Assembly (NCBI RefSeq): GCF_036711975.1
Contig: NC_091971.1
Span: 7,819,501-7,883,500 of the forward strand
Reading direction: 5' to 3'
Source of the DNA: Onthophagus taurus
Lineage: Eukaryota > Arthropoda > Insecta > Coleoptera > Scarabaeidae
Length of the DNA: 64,000 bases
Shown piece after piece: positions 27,325 to 39,910 of this stretch. Each line of letters starts with the position of its first letter. Position 1 is the first letter of the stretch. The position numbers were made by a program, and so were the translations under genes. The notes below the pieces were generated by a model. That model made no database searches, had not been told where the DNA came from, and worked only from the letters and a program-made list of their open reading frames with translations.

Positions 27325-27855
27325 TTAAAATCACTTAAAACGTGCTGAATTAAAGGTAACTTATTGAGAACATAAAAACTTAAACGGAATATGAGTCAAT
27401 GTGACATACTCAAAAAACCGTTAAGGTTTTGAATTGAAATTGTCAGTTATTACCAACGTTAAAAAAATTTATTAATTTAAATTAAAATCTAATTTAAAAT
27501 TTATTAATTTATATTATTAATTACTTTTGGAGTGAGAGAATAATATTGATGTTATATTTATCATAAATTAAGATAAATACAACAATCAGAAATCTCGGAA
27601 GATCGTTACAAATTTAATTGTAGTACCAACCTCGATTATTTTTTGATATTAGAAATCTTTTTATATTGTAAATTAGTCAATTTATTATTAATTTTCTGAT
27701 TTAGTTAATAAAAAAAATGATTTTTTTTAAATTAATTTTAATAAATGAATTTTATTGAACTTTATTAACGGTTGGTTTTTAGTTGTCAAAACCTACCAAG
27801 TGTCAAAACAACTTTTAAGGTTAAACAATAAAAATTTTATTAATTAGGGCTTATT
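27325..27855. promoter_or_regulatory. Divergent promoter interval, Cdc20 / Dr1
   Basis: The start codons of Cdc20 (minus) and Dr1 (plus) are 531 bp apart with no other gene between them. The interval is very AT-rich, with long A/T runs and no clear TATA box at the expected distance from either start. A shared or back-to-back promoter is implied by the arrangement only. Confidence 0.6.
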
Positions 27856-28429
27856 ATGAGTAATTCAACTCCTTCGGGTAGCACTCCAAATACAGAAGAC
27901 GATGAGCTCACCTTGCCTCGGGCAAGTATAAATAAAATGATAAAAGAGTTGGTCCCTCACGTTCGAATTGCAAACGAAGCTAGAGAGCTTGTTTTGAATT
28001 GTTGTACGGAATTTATACATTTACTAAGTTCGGAAGCAAATGATATATGTAATCAATTACATAAGAAAACTATCAGTGCACAACACATCTTCTCAGGTAA
28101 TCAAAATTGTTTTATTTGTAAGAATTTATTTTATACAAATTTGTCAACTTATAGCTTTAGAACGATTAGGATTTAGTGATTATCGTGTTGAAGCTGAAGC
28201 TGTATTAAGAGACTGCAGAGCCGTAGCAGCTAAAAGAAGAAGACAAAGCACAAGGCTTGAAAATTTAGGAATTCCTGAGGAAGAATTATTAAGGCAACAA
28301 CAAGAATTGTTTGCAAAAGCCAGGCAAGAACAAGCTTACGCTGACCAACAAGAGTGGGAAAAACTTCAAGCTTCAGCTCAACAAGCTCAAGCTTTACCAA
28401 CAACTGATGATCAAGATGATTACTCTTAA
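27856..28429 (+). CDS. Dr1: Dr1 / NC2-beta, TBP-binding transcription repressor subunit
   Basis: There are two exons (27856-28096 and 28155-28429) joined in phase 1, giving 171 residues (human DR1 has 176). The protein has an H2B-like histone fold at about residues 18-95 (LPRASINKMIKELVP, CCTEFIHLLSSEANDIC, TISAQHIFSALERLGF). It pairs with Drap1/NC2-alpha and clamps TBP on promoter DNA to block TFIIA/TFIIB entry. Downstream are the RLENLGIPEEELLRQQQELFAKAR helix region typical of Dr1, a Gln/Ala-rich stretch and an acidic C-terminus. The nuclear location is inferred from the family. The 58-nt intron is a typical size for this window. Confidence 0.96.
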
Positions 28430-30846
28430 GTTTTTATTTGGTATAACTACATTATTTTATATCCTGTAAAAATGTGTTAATTAATTAATTCTATTATTAA
28501 AATGATAAAACTGGTCTTTTGTATTAAACAAATTTGGATTTAATTTCCATCTTTAGTAGGTTAAAAATCGATTTAGGGCTTCCGTGACGTCACTTACTTT
28601 CCACACCCCGTAAATAATTTTTTTTTGTGCTAGACTTTGAGTGTAATTAATTTTAAAAGTTAATCAGACATACTTATTTTTTTTTAATTAATTAAAAAGG
28701 CTAGGCACCTTAAATTGAGGTATGATAATCAAAATCTAACCTCAAATTTAAGGTGATGTCAATAATGTGAATTCAAAAACTTAAATATTGTTAATACTTA
28801 TTTTATAATAAATTTAATAAAATTTGGTGAAAAAAAATTAAGAAAATATTAATATTTATAATGTTTATGAAACATAAATAAATAAATTTAAAGAAAAATG
28901 TTGGTAACAATGCGCTGTAGTAGCTAACATCGTGTTGATTGAATCGGCGCTAATTTCATTCGATGCCCTTGTGATGAATGCTTGGTGTTTTTCGTGTGAC
29001 GCAAAAACGGCGTGCAATGTACATTTACTAATATTTTTATAAATCGTGAAAAAAAATAATAATTATCAGATACCGGCCGGTGTCATCGTTCGACGAATTT
29101 ATTTAAGTTAGGTAAGTAAAACCCCATGGTCGTTTTTTTCTATCTATTTATATCCCGTCCAGCGGAGTCAGTCAAGTGCCGCCAAACGACTTGTTCGATA
29201 TCGCATTCTGCAAATATTACCAGCAAAGACCCATCCAACACTATAACCAATTGCCGTTTTTTTCCCAAAAATAAATCAATAATTTTGTGTGCATGATTTT
29301 TAGTAAAAAAAAGCTAAGATAAAATAATCTTAGATGTTTAATTCTGTCAGTTGGTGTAAAAAAAATTTTAAGATAAATGTTACAAAATTTAAAAATACAA
29401 GTCGAAAATTGATTATTTCACTGTTTATTTGCGTTCTAAATGTTGAAATTTGATAAAAATGCTGAGATTTTATGTAATTCGTTTTGGACGAAGCTACCTG
29501 GATTGCGTCTGTTTGATTGGTTGCCTATACGAAAGTGTATTCTATAAAAATCATCAATATCTTGAAATCAACAATGAGTAACTTTGTTATTCTCTAATTT
29601 AATACAATAATATTTACAAAATTTGATTTTTATTACTTACCAAAATATACATAGTGATTCTAACCTACAAGATGAATTCAAAAAAGTTCATATATCATAA
29701 ACATATTTCTTAAAATCATGTGGGATTAGATATTTTGAGGAAAAAATGCTTTGAAATGTGGAGAATGCAATTTATGAAGTTAACAATTGGAGAATTTGTT
29801 GAACTTTAAATATCTGGAGAATGTTACTTTTGAGATCATACTAAGAATATAGGGTTACTCAAAAGTAGGTAAGTAAACATGTAGAACAACCAATTTCAAG
29901 TCTAACAAATAATACTAGGGATGCTATACGGCGATTTTCTTGAAACTTACCATACAAGTAGTGTATCAAAAAATCACGTTCAAAAAGCTCACAATAAGAA
30001 AGTTTTGATTATTACATGCATTACTATTTGTAGTGATGAGTTTCCATGATTCCTAGTGTTACTTGTAAGTAATAAAATATTTTCTTAAAAATTTCACCTC
30101 TCTGGAATATCACTCTTCTCTCTTAGTCGCAAGGTGTGTTCTATCTCGACAGATTTCGTGAAGTTAGTTTTGTCTATGCTAGGAATTGCTACAGGAAAAG
30201 ATATAATACTTGAAATGTTGGGTTGTAAAAAAGTCAAAGTATCATTAAAGTGTTATCAAACTAACGAAAGTTTGGAGAGAAAATCAAAGAGAGTTCCTCC
30301 ACTTTTGTATCGCTGGCTGAGCGAGAATTGAAAGAAAACGAGAGACGTAATTTGAGAATGCCAAATATATGAATACATAATGAGTTTAAGAAATATGTTT
30401 GTGATTTTTTTGAAATAATTAAGGTGTGAGTTAGATGGTAGGTTTTTGTAGTGCAGAATCATTCTGTATGTCAATTTTTTAATATACAAAAAGCGGTTAA
30501 TTTTATTATTAATTAATTAACAGTGAAATCACTCAAGTATTTATTATTTCAAAAGTTCTAATATTTAGACAAACCATTGGTTTCGTTATTTAAAAAAGTA
30601 ATAAATAATTATAAAAAAATAAACCATGTCTGTGATTCTATAAATACCGATAAAATAGTTTTTAAATATTTTGAAAAGAACTTTTGAAATCATGTATTTT
30701 AAGAATTAACAAAACAAAAATAATAAGATTAACAACGTTATGATAAATATTTGAAGAGTGAAATTAACAAAGGCTGTAATTGCCGTTTTTTTAAACAAAA
30801 AAAGATGCAATTTCAGCGTTTTTTAATTTAACTTTTCATTTATTAG
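28430..30846 (+). other. Dr1-GTF3C2 interval with a probable 5' non-coding exon
   Basis: No coding frame is supported. The first part is the Dr1 3' flank. A GTGACGTCAC palindrome lies at 28584-28593 and a hairpin at 28706-28755. A less AT-rich block at about 28920-29111 ends in a strong donor (gttag then gtaagt at 29112). The GTF3C2 start codon sits two bases after an acceptor (30845-30846). The simplest reading is a non-coding first exon ending at 29111 and a 1.7-kb 5' UTR intron. Confidence 0.45.
28706..28755. repeat. Hairpin with 16-17-bp arms
   Basis: The arms are caccttaaattgaggt (28706-28721) and acctcaaatttaaggtg (28739-28755), inverted with about 17 nt between them and one bulged base. 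It could be the relic of a very small inverted-repeat transposon or a structured DNA element. No flanking target duplication is obvious. Confidence 0.7.
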
Positions 30847-30848
30847 TG

Positions 30849-33800
30849 ATGGAAGAATCAAATAGCAAGCCACCAAAACTAGGGGTTAGTCAAATAAAAA
30901 AAATCGTTTCAAAAGTAATAGTAATAACGCCAAAGCAAATAGCAGAAATGGGATTACAGAATCAATTAAAGAACGTAAAAATGGGTACGGTAATAGGACA
31001 GATACCGGAGGCAAAAACCGGGGACGGTACATCTACTGGTAAAAAACCGGTAAAAGCTGCCCTATTGAGTAATTTGCGCACAAAAATGAGTACGTTATTG
31101 AATCACAGTCCGTTCGTAATGCAAGTGGACCCGAAAGATACGGTTGATCTGGTCTATGAGAGTGTAGACGATGAGGCTTGCGACGCGGCTGAGGTTATCG
31201 AAATAGTGAACGATAAAAGTAAGAGTGAGAAAATCCCCGAAAAGGAAATTAAAGAAAAGAAAAAGATTGAAGTGTTAAACGATCAGGTCGTTCATTACAG
31301 TTCAGATGATTTGGATCTTATGCTAGAAAGAGTGCAGAAGAAACATGCAGTAACGAAACCTATAATACAAAAAACCGTTATATTAAACAATAATAAGATA
31401 CTACAAAAGAAAATTGTTTCGAAATCATCTTCTGACTCTGAAAATTTATTATATGTTCCAGATTTACCTGAAGCCGCCGCGGCAAGCCAAATTACGTCAA
31501 TAAGTAGCAGCGATTCCGATAGAGAACTTTCCCCCGAAAAGGACGATAAGAACGATGTGTCTGTGAAAAAGAATCTAATTGATTTAGATGCTCTAATAGC
31601 GGCCAAGAAAGTTATTACGGACGCGGCGATACGTACCGTCCCTGAGTCTTTTAACCCATCTGCGTTGAAAGGTCGACAGATTTTGCGCACTTACTCCAAA
31701 ATACAATCGTTCTCAGTTGTGGGCAATCCAACGCAAAGAGAATCAATCAATAAACGCATAATACGCATCCACAAAAGAGGTTCGAAGAGAAGAAGCGACG
31801 ACGAAGACGAAGAGTGGGTTTCCCCGAAAAGACCCTACAACAGACAAAAAAAATTCAAAGACACTACATCGACCGAACAAGAGCTTCAAACGAGCGTCGA
31901 AGAAAAAGTAAGGAGAATTATGGATGAGTGTAAAGGAAAGGAAACCGTCGAGCAGGTCGTCGCCCCCAAGAAAAGAGGAAGACCAAGAAAAACTCCTCTC
32001 CAACCAAAAGTTGATGTTGAACCACCCAGCGATGGCGATAAAGAAAGAAATAACACATCTTCGGACAAACCTGAAATAGTTACTCCAAGAAAAAGAGGAC
32101 GCCCAAGAAAAATATATGTCGACCCGGGAAGAGATGATAAAACCTCAGACGATAATTCACCGAAAAAGAAACAAAGAAGGCGAAAATCCGACGCCGACGA
32201 AAGAGAATTTTCCGCACCATCTTCAACCCCCGGAGGTGTAAGAACAAGCGGGCGAAAACGAAAAGTAGTCGATTACGCCGCTTTAAGCGGTGGAAGAATA
32301 TCATCGTCGGAAGAAGAAGATTTTGCCGAAATCGAAAGACTCACCGGAACGAGCATTAAACACGATTCTTCAGAGGACGAATCCAGCGAAGAAGAAGAAG
32401 AGGAAGAGGAAATTCCAAGAGAAGATGAAGACAAAGAAAAGTCCGCCTCAAAAATGGAGGCTGTACATCCGTTGAAAAAACGATTGAAAATGGAACACGC
32501 TCAAGCGGCCGAAAAAGAAAAAGCTGACGAAGATGAGAAGAAAGATAACGGAAGCAATAAACACGAAAATAATGACGTACAAAATAATAGTACCGTTAAA
32601 GAAACTAAAGAACCTCCAAAAACCGAAGAAAAAGATAATAAAGAAAATTCTCAAATAAAACAGAAAACGCAGAATCTAGAAAAAGAGAATGAAACCTCCA
32701 TACATAAAAACGACTCCAATGATAATAATGACAGTGCTGAAAATTCTGAAAGTGACAAAAATTCCACATCAGACGAGAAAGATTCGCAAGAAATTGAAAG
32801 AAAAGATAACGATAATGTCGTTGAAAAGAAGGACAGTAATGATAGTAAAGTTGAAAAAAATGACCAAGAAGATGACGAAAAGGACGTGGAGAAAGTAGAA
32901 TCTGACAAACCGGAAGAGGAGAGTGACAATGAAGACAATACCATCACTTGTGGTGTGTGTAAGGAGACTTTGGACTCTGAATCTGGGTGGGTGAAACATA
33001 AACAAGGACGCCACAATAATTTGGCTTGGAAGGTTGGCGAACCACCTTTGGTAAGTTTTTAATTTTTTGTGGTATATTCGCACATGCAGCACTTCAATTG
33101 CTCATGATGCAAACGCAATTATTTGTTCAGATTTGTATTGGTTATAGTAATCTAGTTAATGTGTTTGTTATTATTCGTAATTGTATCATGCGTTTTTATT
33201 TAAAAATGTTGTTAATCTTCTATAAAAAAATTTATTAAATTTGCTTCCTCTATTTTAAAGAAATAGAAAGACATTTATTCCAGATGCAGTAATCCCATAA
33301 AAAGAAATCTAACAGCGTTCGATTTTCAAGATTAGTTTCTCCCAGCTCCATTTACCCTAATAATCTACTTGCCTTTCTAACTCTCTGTCTAATATAAGTC
33401 AACAGTTTAGTACAATATGTGTACTAAGGAATTTATACCGTAAATTTCATATAATTCGCAATCTATGAATGGTGTAACCACATAAAATGCAATATAGCTT
33501 AATAGTACAGGCAGTGGGTAGTTTTGCAAAGGAAAAATTTTGCTTGGAAAAAGGTCTTATACTAATTAGCGCTACCCACCACTGTCACTAGAACTTGCAT
33601 TAGACCTAGAACTAGATACATTCGGATTTAGCCACAGGTCTCTCAAGACGGCTAAACCCGAATGATTCTAGTTCTAGGTCTTGTGTTAGTTCTAGTGATA
33701 GTGGTAGCGTAAAACTAGAACTAATACTAGACCGGAAACTAGAAACATTCGGATTTAGTCGCACGTCTCTCAAGACGGCCAAACTTGCATCTTAAGTGAA

Positions 33801-36800
33801 ATTCACTGTATAATAATGATAAATTTTCTTATAGAAGGTTAATATGTAAATAAATTAATTTTTACATTTGATATAATTACGTTTATAGCAACTTATTTCT
33901 TATAATCGTTTCCAACTGATTCAAAACACAAGAAATTAATGAATTAGGTTTTAATAATAAAATGTAGTTGAGGGTACTGTATGTGTGAATATGCCGCGTC
34001 CAAGTTGTTTGGAGAAGATCACCGTCTCACTCAAAAAGTAATCGAATGATCTCTTAAGACGTAAGTTAATTTGAAATTGTTTTTAAATACAGGAGGTTCC
34101 TCAACGTGAGCTCGAGCAGATGTGAAATCAACAACGTTAGTTTGAGAATTGGGCGAATGCGGATCACCCAATTCGCATTTAGGTCGGTTTATTTTCTAAT
34201 TGTAAGGTTTTTCTTTTTGTACTTTGTTTTCTTTTTTCTCGCACATTCTTAATCAGAAATAAAAGAAAGTAATTGTCGCCGATCATATTCAAAATTAGAA
34301 AATCTCATAAATTGTTTTTTGGGGATTTCTTGTTGTGAAAGAAATCGTTTAAGTATTTGAATAGTTTGATTGGTTGCAAGTAAAAAATAAACGTGCGCGT
34401 ACAGAAAAAAAGTTTAAATAAAAAAAAAATATTTGAATATTTTTCTAACTTTTACGGCTAAGTCTATATTTAGGAAAAAAGTTTCAAATGTGTTCATATT
34501 TGTTTTGTTCATTTTGTATTTGAATTTTCTTTTGCAAATTATAATTTCTGTACATGAGACTCTTAATTATGAAGTTTGCTGTACATTGTGCAATCAATTA
34601 GAGTTTTTCTATTAATTGTATATTTTGTTCTTATTAACATTTTTTTTTTGAATAGAGTATAAATAAATTTTTTCTTAAAAAGAATAAATGGTTTTTCTTT
34701 GATGATGATGTGAGAAATCTTAAAGGTTTTTAATAAATCAAAGCCAATCATTTCTTCAAAAGAATTATTTTTACAATTTTGTTTAGATAATTTAAATAAA
34801 AAAAAATAAATGAATAAAAGTTTTTTTCTCTCTCCACTCATTCATCGCTCATCTCATCAAAAAGATCTAATCTCTACATTCTTGTTTTTAGGATTTAGAG
34901 AACTACGATCTAGTGTATAAGACTCTAAAAGTTACCCTAAAACAGTACGGTGCCCTTGTGTGTGAGGTGTGTGGAGAGGACTATTCCAGTGCGGTCAAGT
35001 TTATCAAGCACGCACGAAAGTGTAAGAATAAAGTGTGTTTTGACTTTGAAAAGCGAGCGCGACGTTTTTCATCGAGTAAAGCATCGCGAAGTTTCGCCGA
35101 TGCCGATCCCGGTACATCATCGGCTGACGGCGAGGTCATCAATAATGTTCCCAAAGTCGTCAAGAAGAAAAACGACAAACAATTTTCCCAGAAGTGAGTT
35201 TATGTAAAAAATTTCTCATCTTTTTCTTTTCCCCTATTGAGCCTGTTCAAGTTATTCTTCAACCTTCTTCTCTTGTTGTTTAGAAAAAGTGGTTCTAATA
35301 CAAATCCTCAAAACGATGTTAAATGCGCCGTTTGCGAGAAGAGTATACCAAAAAGACAATGGTCCATTCATAAGTCTACTAAACATAACAATTTGGCTTG
35401 GAAAGATGGAGACGAACCGTTGGTAAGAAATTTTTTGTACGAACCGATTTTTAGCTGTTTTGTTCAGTCTCTCATCAATTCTTAATTTTATTTGAAAGGA
35501 TTTGGACGATACTAAATTAGTAACGAAATTGTTGACGCAATTGTGCAAACAAAAAAAGGTTTTAACTTGTGAATTGTGTGGTGCTAAAAAGAAATCCGCT
35601 GTCGGTTATATTTCTCATAAACAACAATGTCAAAAGTCAATACATGAATTAGATGCTTTAAAAGTGGAATGTAAGATTTGTTATAGAAGAATGTTACCAG
35701 TTAGTTTAGGTATACATATGCAACTGTCTCATTCCGCTAAAGAAGCAATTATTCTGGGTGATAAACAAGAGGATGTTTTAACACCGAGGAAAGCAGCTAT
35801 GAAGTATATGATTTTTTTATTCTTATTATAATATATTTATCAATAACAGAAAACTCTAGCGTGGGATGGTTAATTATTTTTCAGTTAGTAAATAAAACCA
35901 TAGTGATCTAGAGTTTTTATTTTATTGATTATAATAACCTAGGTGTTTCAAGAATACTTTGACAAAATGGTTATTTTTGCACTTATCTTAAATCATAAAA
36001 CTTGTCTTACAGGTTTTTCTTGTGCTCATTTTGCCAAAGGCTTCTTCCTCAATAGTTCTTTCCCATATCTTTTTTGAGAGGCCCTCGTCTCTGTGTTCCT
36101 TGAGGGTTCCAATCAAACGTTAACATTTCAATTGCGGGTTATTGGTCTGTTCTCTCGCACAAGTCTTCATTGGATATCACTTCCGGCCACCATACGTTTA
36201 TAATGCGTCGCAGGCATTGATTAATGAACACTTGTAATTTGTTTGACATCCCCTTGGTGACCTTTCATGTTTCATACCTATACAGGAGGACTGACGTTGC
36301 TGCTGAACACGTGAAGTTTCCAGTCTCTAGGCATCTTCTCTTGTGTCCATATTTTCTCAAGTAACTTTATAATCAATGTTGGCTATACCTAGTGCTTTTC
36401 CAATACTAATCTTGAGGGTTGTTTTAATTTCATTACGACTTGGTGTCTTAATGCTAATACCAGCATCACTAACTGCTTCATTTCCTTGGAGAAAGAGGGG
36501 CAGCAACTCTTTTTTGTCTTTTCCACTTCATGGACTAGTTTTATGGGCATTAGTAGACCAAATAGCCGCATTACATTGCCCTTCAGCTTGGACATAACCA
36601 TTTTTCAAGCAGAAGTACTTGCTATAGACTTCTACACCGCTTTGAACCTACTAAAGCATGCTCCTTGAGGGTTCCTATCAAACGTTAACATTTCAACTGC
36701 AGATTGTTGGTTTGTTTTCTCTCACAAGTCTTCATTGGATATCACTTCCGGCCACCATACGTTTATAATGCGTCGCAGGCATTGATTAATGAACACTTGT

Positions 36801-39800
36801 AATTTGTTTGACATCTCCTTGGTGACCCAGGTGATACGTTGCTGTTGAACACGCGAAGTCTCGTCCTCACATTTCACTATGTTTTCAGGAGTTTTTAGGA
36901 GTTGGTGCCTTTATGCTAAAACCAGCATCACTGACTGCTTCATTTCCTTGGCGAAAGAGAGGCAGCAACTCTTTTTTGTCTTTTCCATTTCATGAACTAG
37001 TTTCCTTGTGTTCTCAACAGTTGTCTATCCTTACTCTTATTGAAGCCTTGGCATCAGCTTTTAACTTATTATTTTGTCAAAGTTTTTTTGAACCCCAAAT
37101 ATGTATGTGTATGTTACTAACAAAATCTTTCTAGAGCTATAAATAGTATAAAAAAATTTCGGGAAAAAGAAAAAGATTTAAATCAAACAGCAATATCAAA
37201 AAAATTTATTAAAAATTTCGATTTTACTACATCGAATGATGATGTGATGAACAAATTTAAAAGTGATATTGAAACGCATACCTTTACAAATTGTATTTAT
37301 AGCGATTGTAGTTTTAAAAGTGAAACTGTTGAGGATCTATGCAAACACTTAAATATCTGTGATAAAAAAATCGAGGGAAATGTAAGTATTAATAAAATTT
37401 TAACGGGTTAAAAATAAATAATTTACTTTTATTTTAGATATTTACTTGTAATTTTTGTTTAAAAACTTTTATTAATCGTAAAGAAGTTGGTCAGCACATA
37501 AAAACACACGATGAAACTGATTGTTATGTTATTAAAGATGTGGATGATGATGAGAATTTTGAAGCTGATGGGGAGGAAGAAATCGATCCTTTTGATGATA
37601 TAGAAATTGATAAAATGAATTCATCTTTATCTAAAGGAGTCACTAAAAGTGTTGGACATAAAGTCAAATTTATGGAAAAGATTAATTTTCATAAAAAATC
37701 TTGGAATGTATTTTCGTTTGCTTATAAATGGACCAAAGAATTGTGAGATTTAAATTTAACATTAAAACAAGATTAATTGATGATCAATTTTTTTTTAGTG
37801 CAGATCATTATTTTGCTGAAAAAGACATTTTCGCTGAAAATGGTGTTGATAAAGACCAATTTAAAAATATTAAAAACGAAGATATCTTCTTTTATCTCCC
37901 TAAACAAACAGAATCGATTGATGTTTCAAGACTGCTCTTAGATGATTTAAAAAATCCGCTCGATCAAGATTTTAATTGGAGAAAATATAAATTATTTGAA
38001 AGCGATATTTCATCCGATGGAACCTCAACAATTTTTTGTGGCGGCAAAATAAACTGTCTCGTTTGGATTCCAACTCCCCACACACATTTAAACGAAAACC
38101 AAATATTATCAATCAGCGTTTTAAACCCCGAAAAGAGTTACTTAAAAACAATAAATCATTATGATAAATCTTTGATTCAATTTTGGAACTTTGGTCCATT
38201 AAAAAACGCGGAAAATTCCAAATTTAAACCGAAATTAGAATTTTGTTTGGGTCATAAGTATGGTTTGATTACAAATTTAGAATGGTGTCCTTCTGGTTAT
38301 TATGATCCCTTTAAAAATAATGATGAAGTACAAAGATTAGGTTTGATTGCTGTTGCAACTGGGGATAAGTTTGTTTATATTTATTCAATTTGTCAACCTC
38401 GCCAAAAAAGTGGTAAATTATTCGAAAAAAAACCTTTAGTAAAATTATCTTTAACGAAGTCAGTTGATGCTAATATTGGAGAAATTGAGTTTTTTCCAAC
38501 GAAAACTTCATGGACAAAAGCGAAAGGACACAAATATATTGCTGTAGGATATTCTAATGGAATCGTTGCAATTTTTTCTTTGGAAAAAATGTTTATTGAA
38601 GAAGTTTTGTATCCATTAAAATGTTTTAGTGCGGAATGCGAATCAATAAGTGGTTCGTTAAAAAAATAAATAAATGAAATTAAATAATTTATATATTTTT
38701 TTAGCACTTCTTTTAACTCATCATTCCAATGGAAATCAATTTCTCATAACAGCATCAACATTTAAAGACATGAAACTTTGGGATTTAAATGATACATCAG
38801 ATTGTATTTTTATAAGTCGAAAGTATCCAATAACTGAGTTAACATGTAGTATCCATTGGCTCATTCCTTTAGTTTGTTATGATAACACAACAACTGTAGC
38901 ATCTTGGTTGGTTCCTTTTCGCGAACATAACTGCGACCACGAAGCCATAACATTCACTGTATTTAATAGCACGGTAACATCCGTGACTTCAAACGATTGG
39001 GGGAATTTGTTTATTAGTTGTAGCGATACGGGAGAGGTGGTTATATGTATGGCTGATCAACTTTATGATAAATATGATTATGATCTTAAAAAAGTCAAAC
39101 CAAGATTTGTAAGTATTTATATAAATGTGTTTTAAAAGTTTATTATATTATACTATCAGCTAAAAAGTCTAAACTTAAATGATTCTAGGTCTTGTGTTAG
39201 TTCTAGTGATAGTGCTAGTGTAAAACTAGAACTAACACTAGACCTAGAACTAGAAACATTCGGGTTTAGTCGCCTATGCCTAGTGTTAGTTCTAATGATA
39301 AATGTTAACTGTACTCTTTTATACTCATTTGGGTCATATATCACTAATATTATCATAATCTCATTCCTTTTAATTTCACAAAAGTATTCTCTTTGAGAAA
39401 ATTTTATTATAATATTAATATAAATTATTAATATTTTTAGTTGTTATCTTACACTGGAATTTATTCAAAAAAATTAACAAAGGATGAAAATAAGGCGATA
39501 CAAAAAAATAAGTTGAACCAATTAAAAAAGAAAGGATTAAATCCTGAGGATGCTATTAATTTTGGGCCAAGAACTTATGAAGATGTTAAAAATCGTTATG
39601 GATTGATTTTTTGTGATATGGATACAAATTTAAATATAGTAATAATACCTTAATAATTTAATAATAAAAATTTTTAAATTATGTTTTGTAGAGACAAGGA
39701 TCTGACGGTCCCAGTAAAAAACACGACAAATTTTTAAACGATTTTAATTATCATAGCATCAACAAAGTGGATTTGTATCCAATGCAAAGTATAAGCAAAG

Positions 39801-39910
39801 CCGTGCTAAATCAAAACGCTCAGTCTTTTCACCATTACGCGCTTGGGTACCAAGTAGGTTTCGTTCGAGTTTCTAGAGTAAGTTTCTTAAATAAGTCTTT
39901 GTGTAAATAA
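30849..39910 (+). CDS. TFIIIC subunit GTF3C2-like, with AT-hook and zinc-finger N-terminal extension
   Basis: The ten-exon model, all phases consistent, is 30849-33050, 34892-35193, 35284-35422, 35499-35803, 37135-37381, 37438-37742, 37799-38649, 38705-39108, 39441-39638 and 39692-39910. It encodes 1723 residues. The C-terminal 550 or so match the WD40 half of GTF3C2 (TFIIIC110), the B-box-binding RNA polymerase III factor: LIQFWNFGPL, LEWCPSGYYDP, MKLWDLND, NRYGLIFCDMD and YALGYQVGFVRV. The N-terminal 1150 or so are unusual for the family. They have two AT-hooks (KKRGRPRK near 373, RKRGRPRK near 413), a long acidic/Lys region, then C2H2-type fingers, including two tandem modules sharing HNNLAWK.G..PL. 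The start follows an acceptor by two bases. Alternative: two genes, with the zinc-finger part ending in the LINE-bearing intron at 35804-37134, where an AATAAA lies near 35888. The smooth phase-2 junction argues for one gene. Confidence 0.8.
33480..33804. repeat. Dispersed palindromic repeat, copy 4, with element ends
   Basis: It lies in intron 1 of the GTF3C2-like gene. It begins cacataaaatgcaatatagc, followed by cttaatagtacaggcagtggg and caaaggaaaaattttgc. Two palindrome cores follow (actagaaacattcggatttag, tctctcaagacggctaaac), and it ends in cttgcatcttaagtg. The same end sequences flank the copy at 52.0-52.6 kb in the opposite orientation. This suggests a non-autonomous element with inverted ends of the form cac(a/t)taa(a/g)atgcaa. 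Confidence 0.8.
33805..34891. other. Rest of GTF3C2 intron 1
   Basis: AT-rich intron sequence between the repeat and the next exon. Open frames of 60-92 codons on both strands are low-complexity and unsupported. I see nothing else. Confidence 0.6.
35950..37130 (-). mobile_element. Rearranged, internally duplicated LINE fragment
   Basis: It fills most of the intron 35804-37134. The minus strand reads CLRRIINVWWPEVISNEDL, the common C-terminal block after the RT of endonuclease-RT LINEs. A separate piece reads PSRNEIKTTLKISIGKALGI, the block that opens the RT domain. Both blocks occur twice: the C-terminal block at about 36095-36260 and 36664-36835, the RT-opening block at about 36375-36550 and 36890-36990. 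The order alternates, so one fragment has been tandemly duplicated, and the second copy is about 100 bp shorter. Confidence 0.7.
39161..39305. repeat. Dispersed palindromic repeat, copy 5
   Basis: It lies in a 332-nt intron of the GTF3C2-like gene. It has inverted arms (gattctaggtcttgtgttagttctagtg and aactagaactaacactagacctag), then gaaacattcgggtttagtcg, with no matching right arm after it. Without this insertion the intron would be about 190 nt. Confidence 0.8.

Noticed and set aside
28584-28593. GTGACGTCAC palindrome as a regulatory site for GTF3C2 or Dr1
   Set aside because: It has no core promoter features at a suitable distance. It is noted within the interval entry but not called as a functional CRE.
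31295-33016. Several antisense frames of 60-131 codons
   Set aside because: They mirror the Lys/Glu-rich GTF3C2 exon on the other strand.
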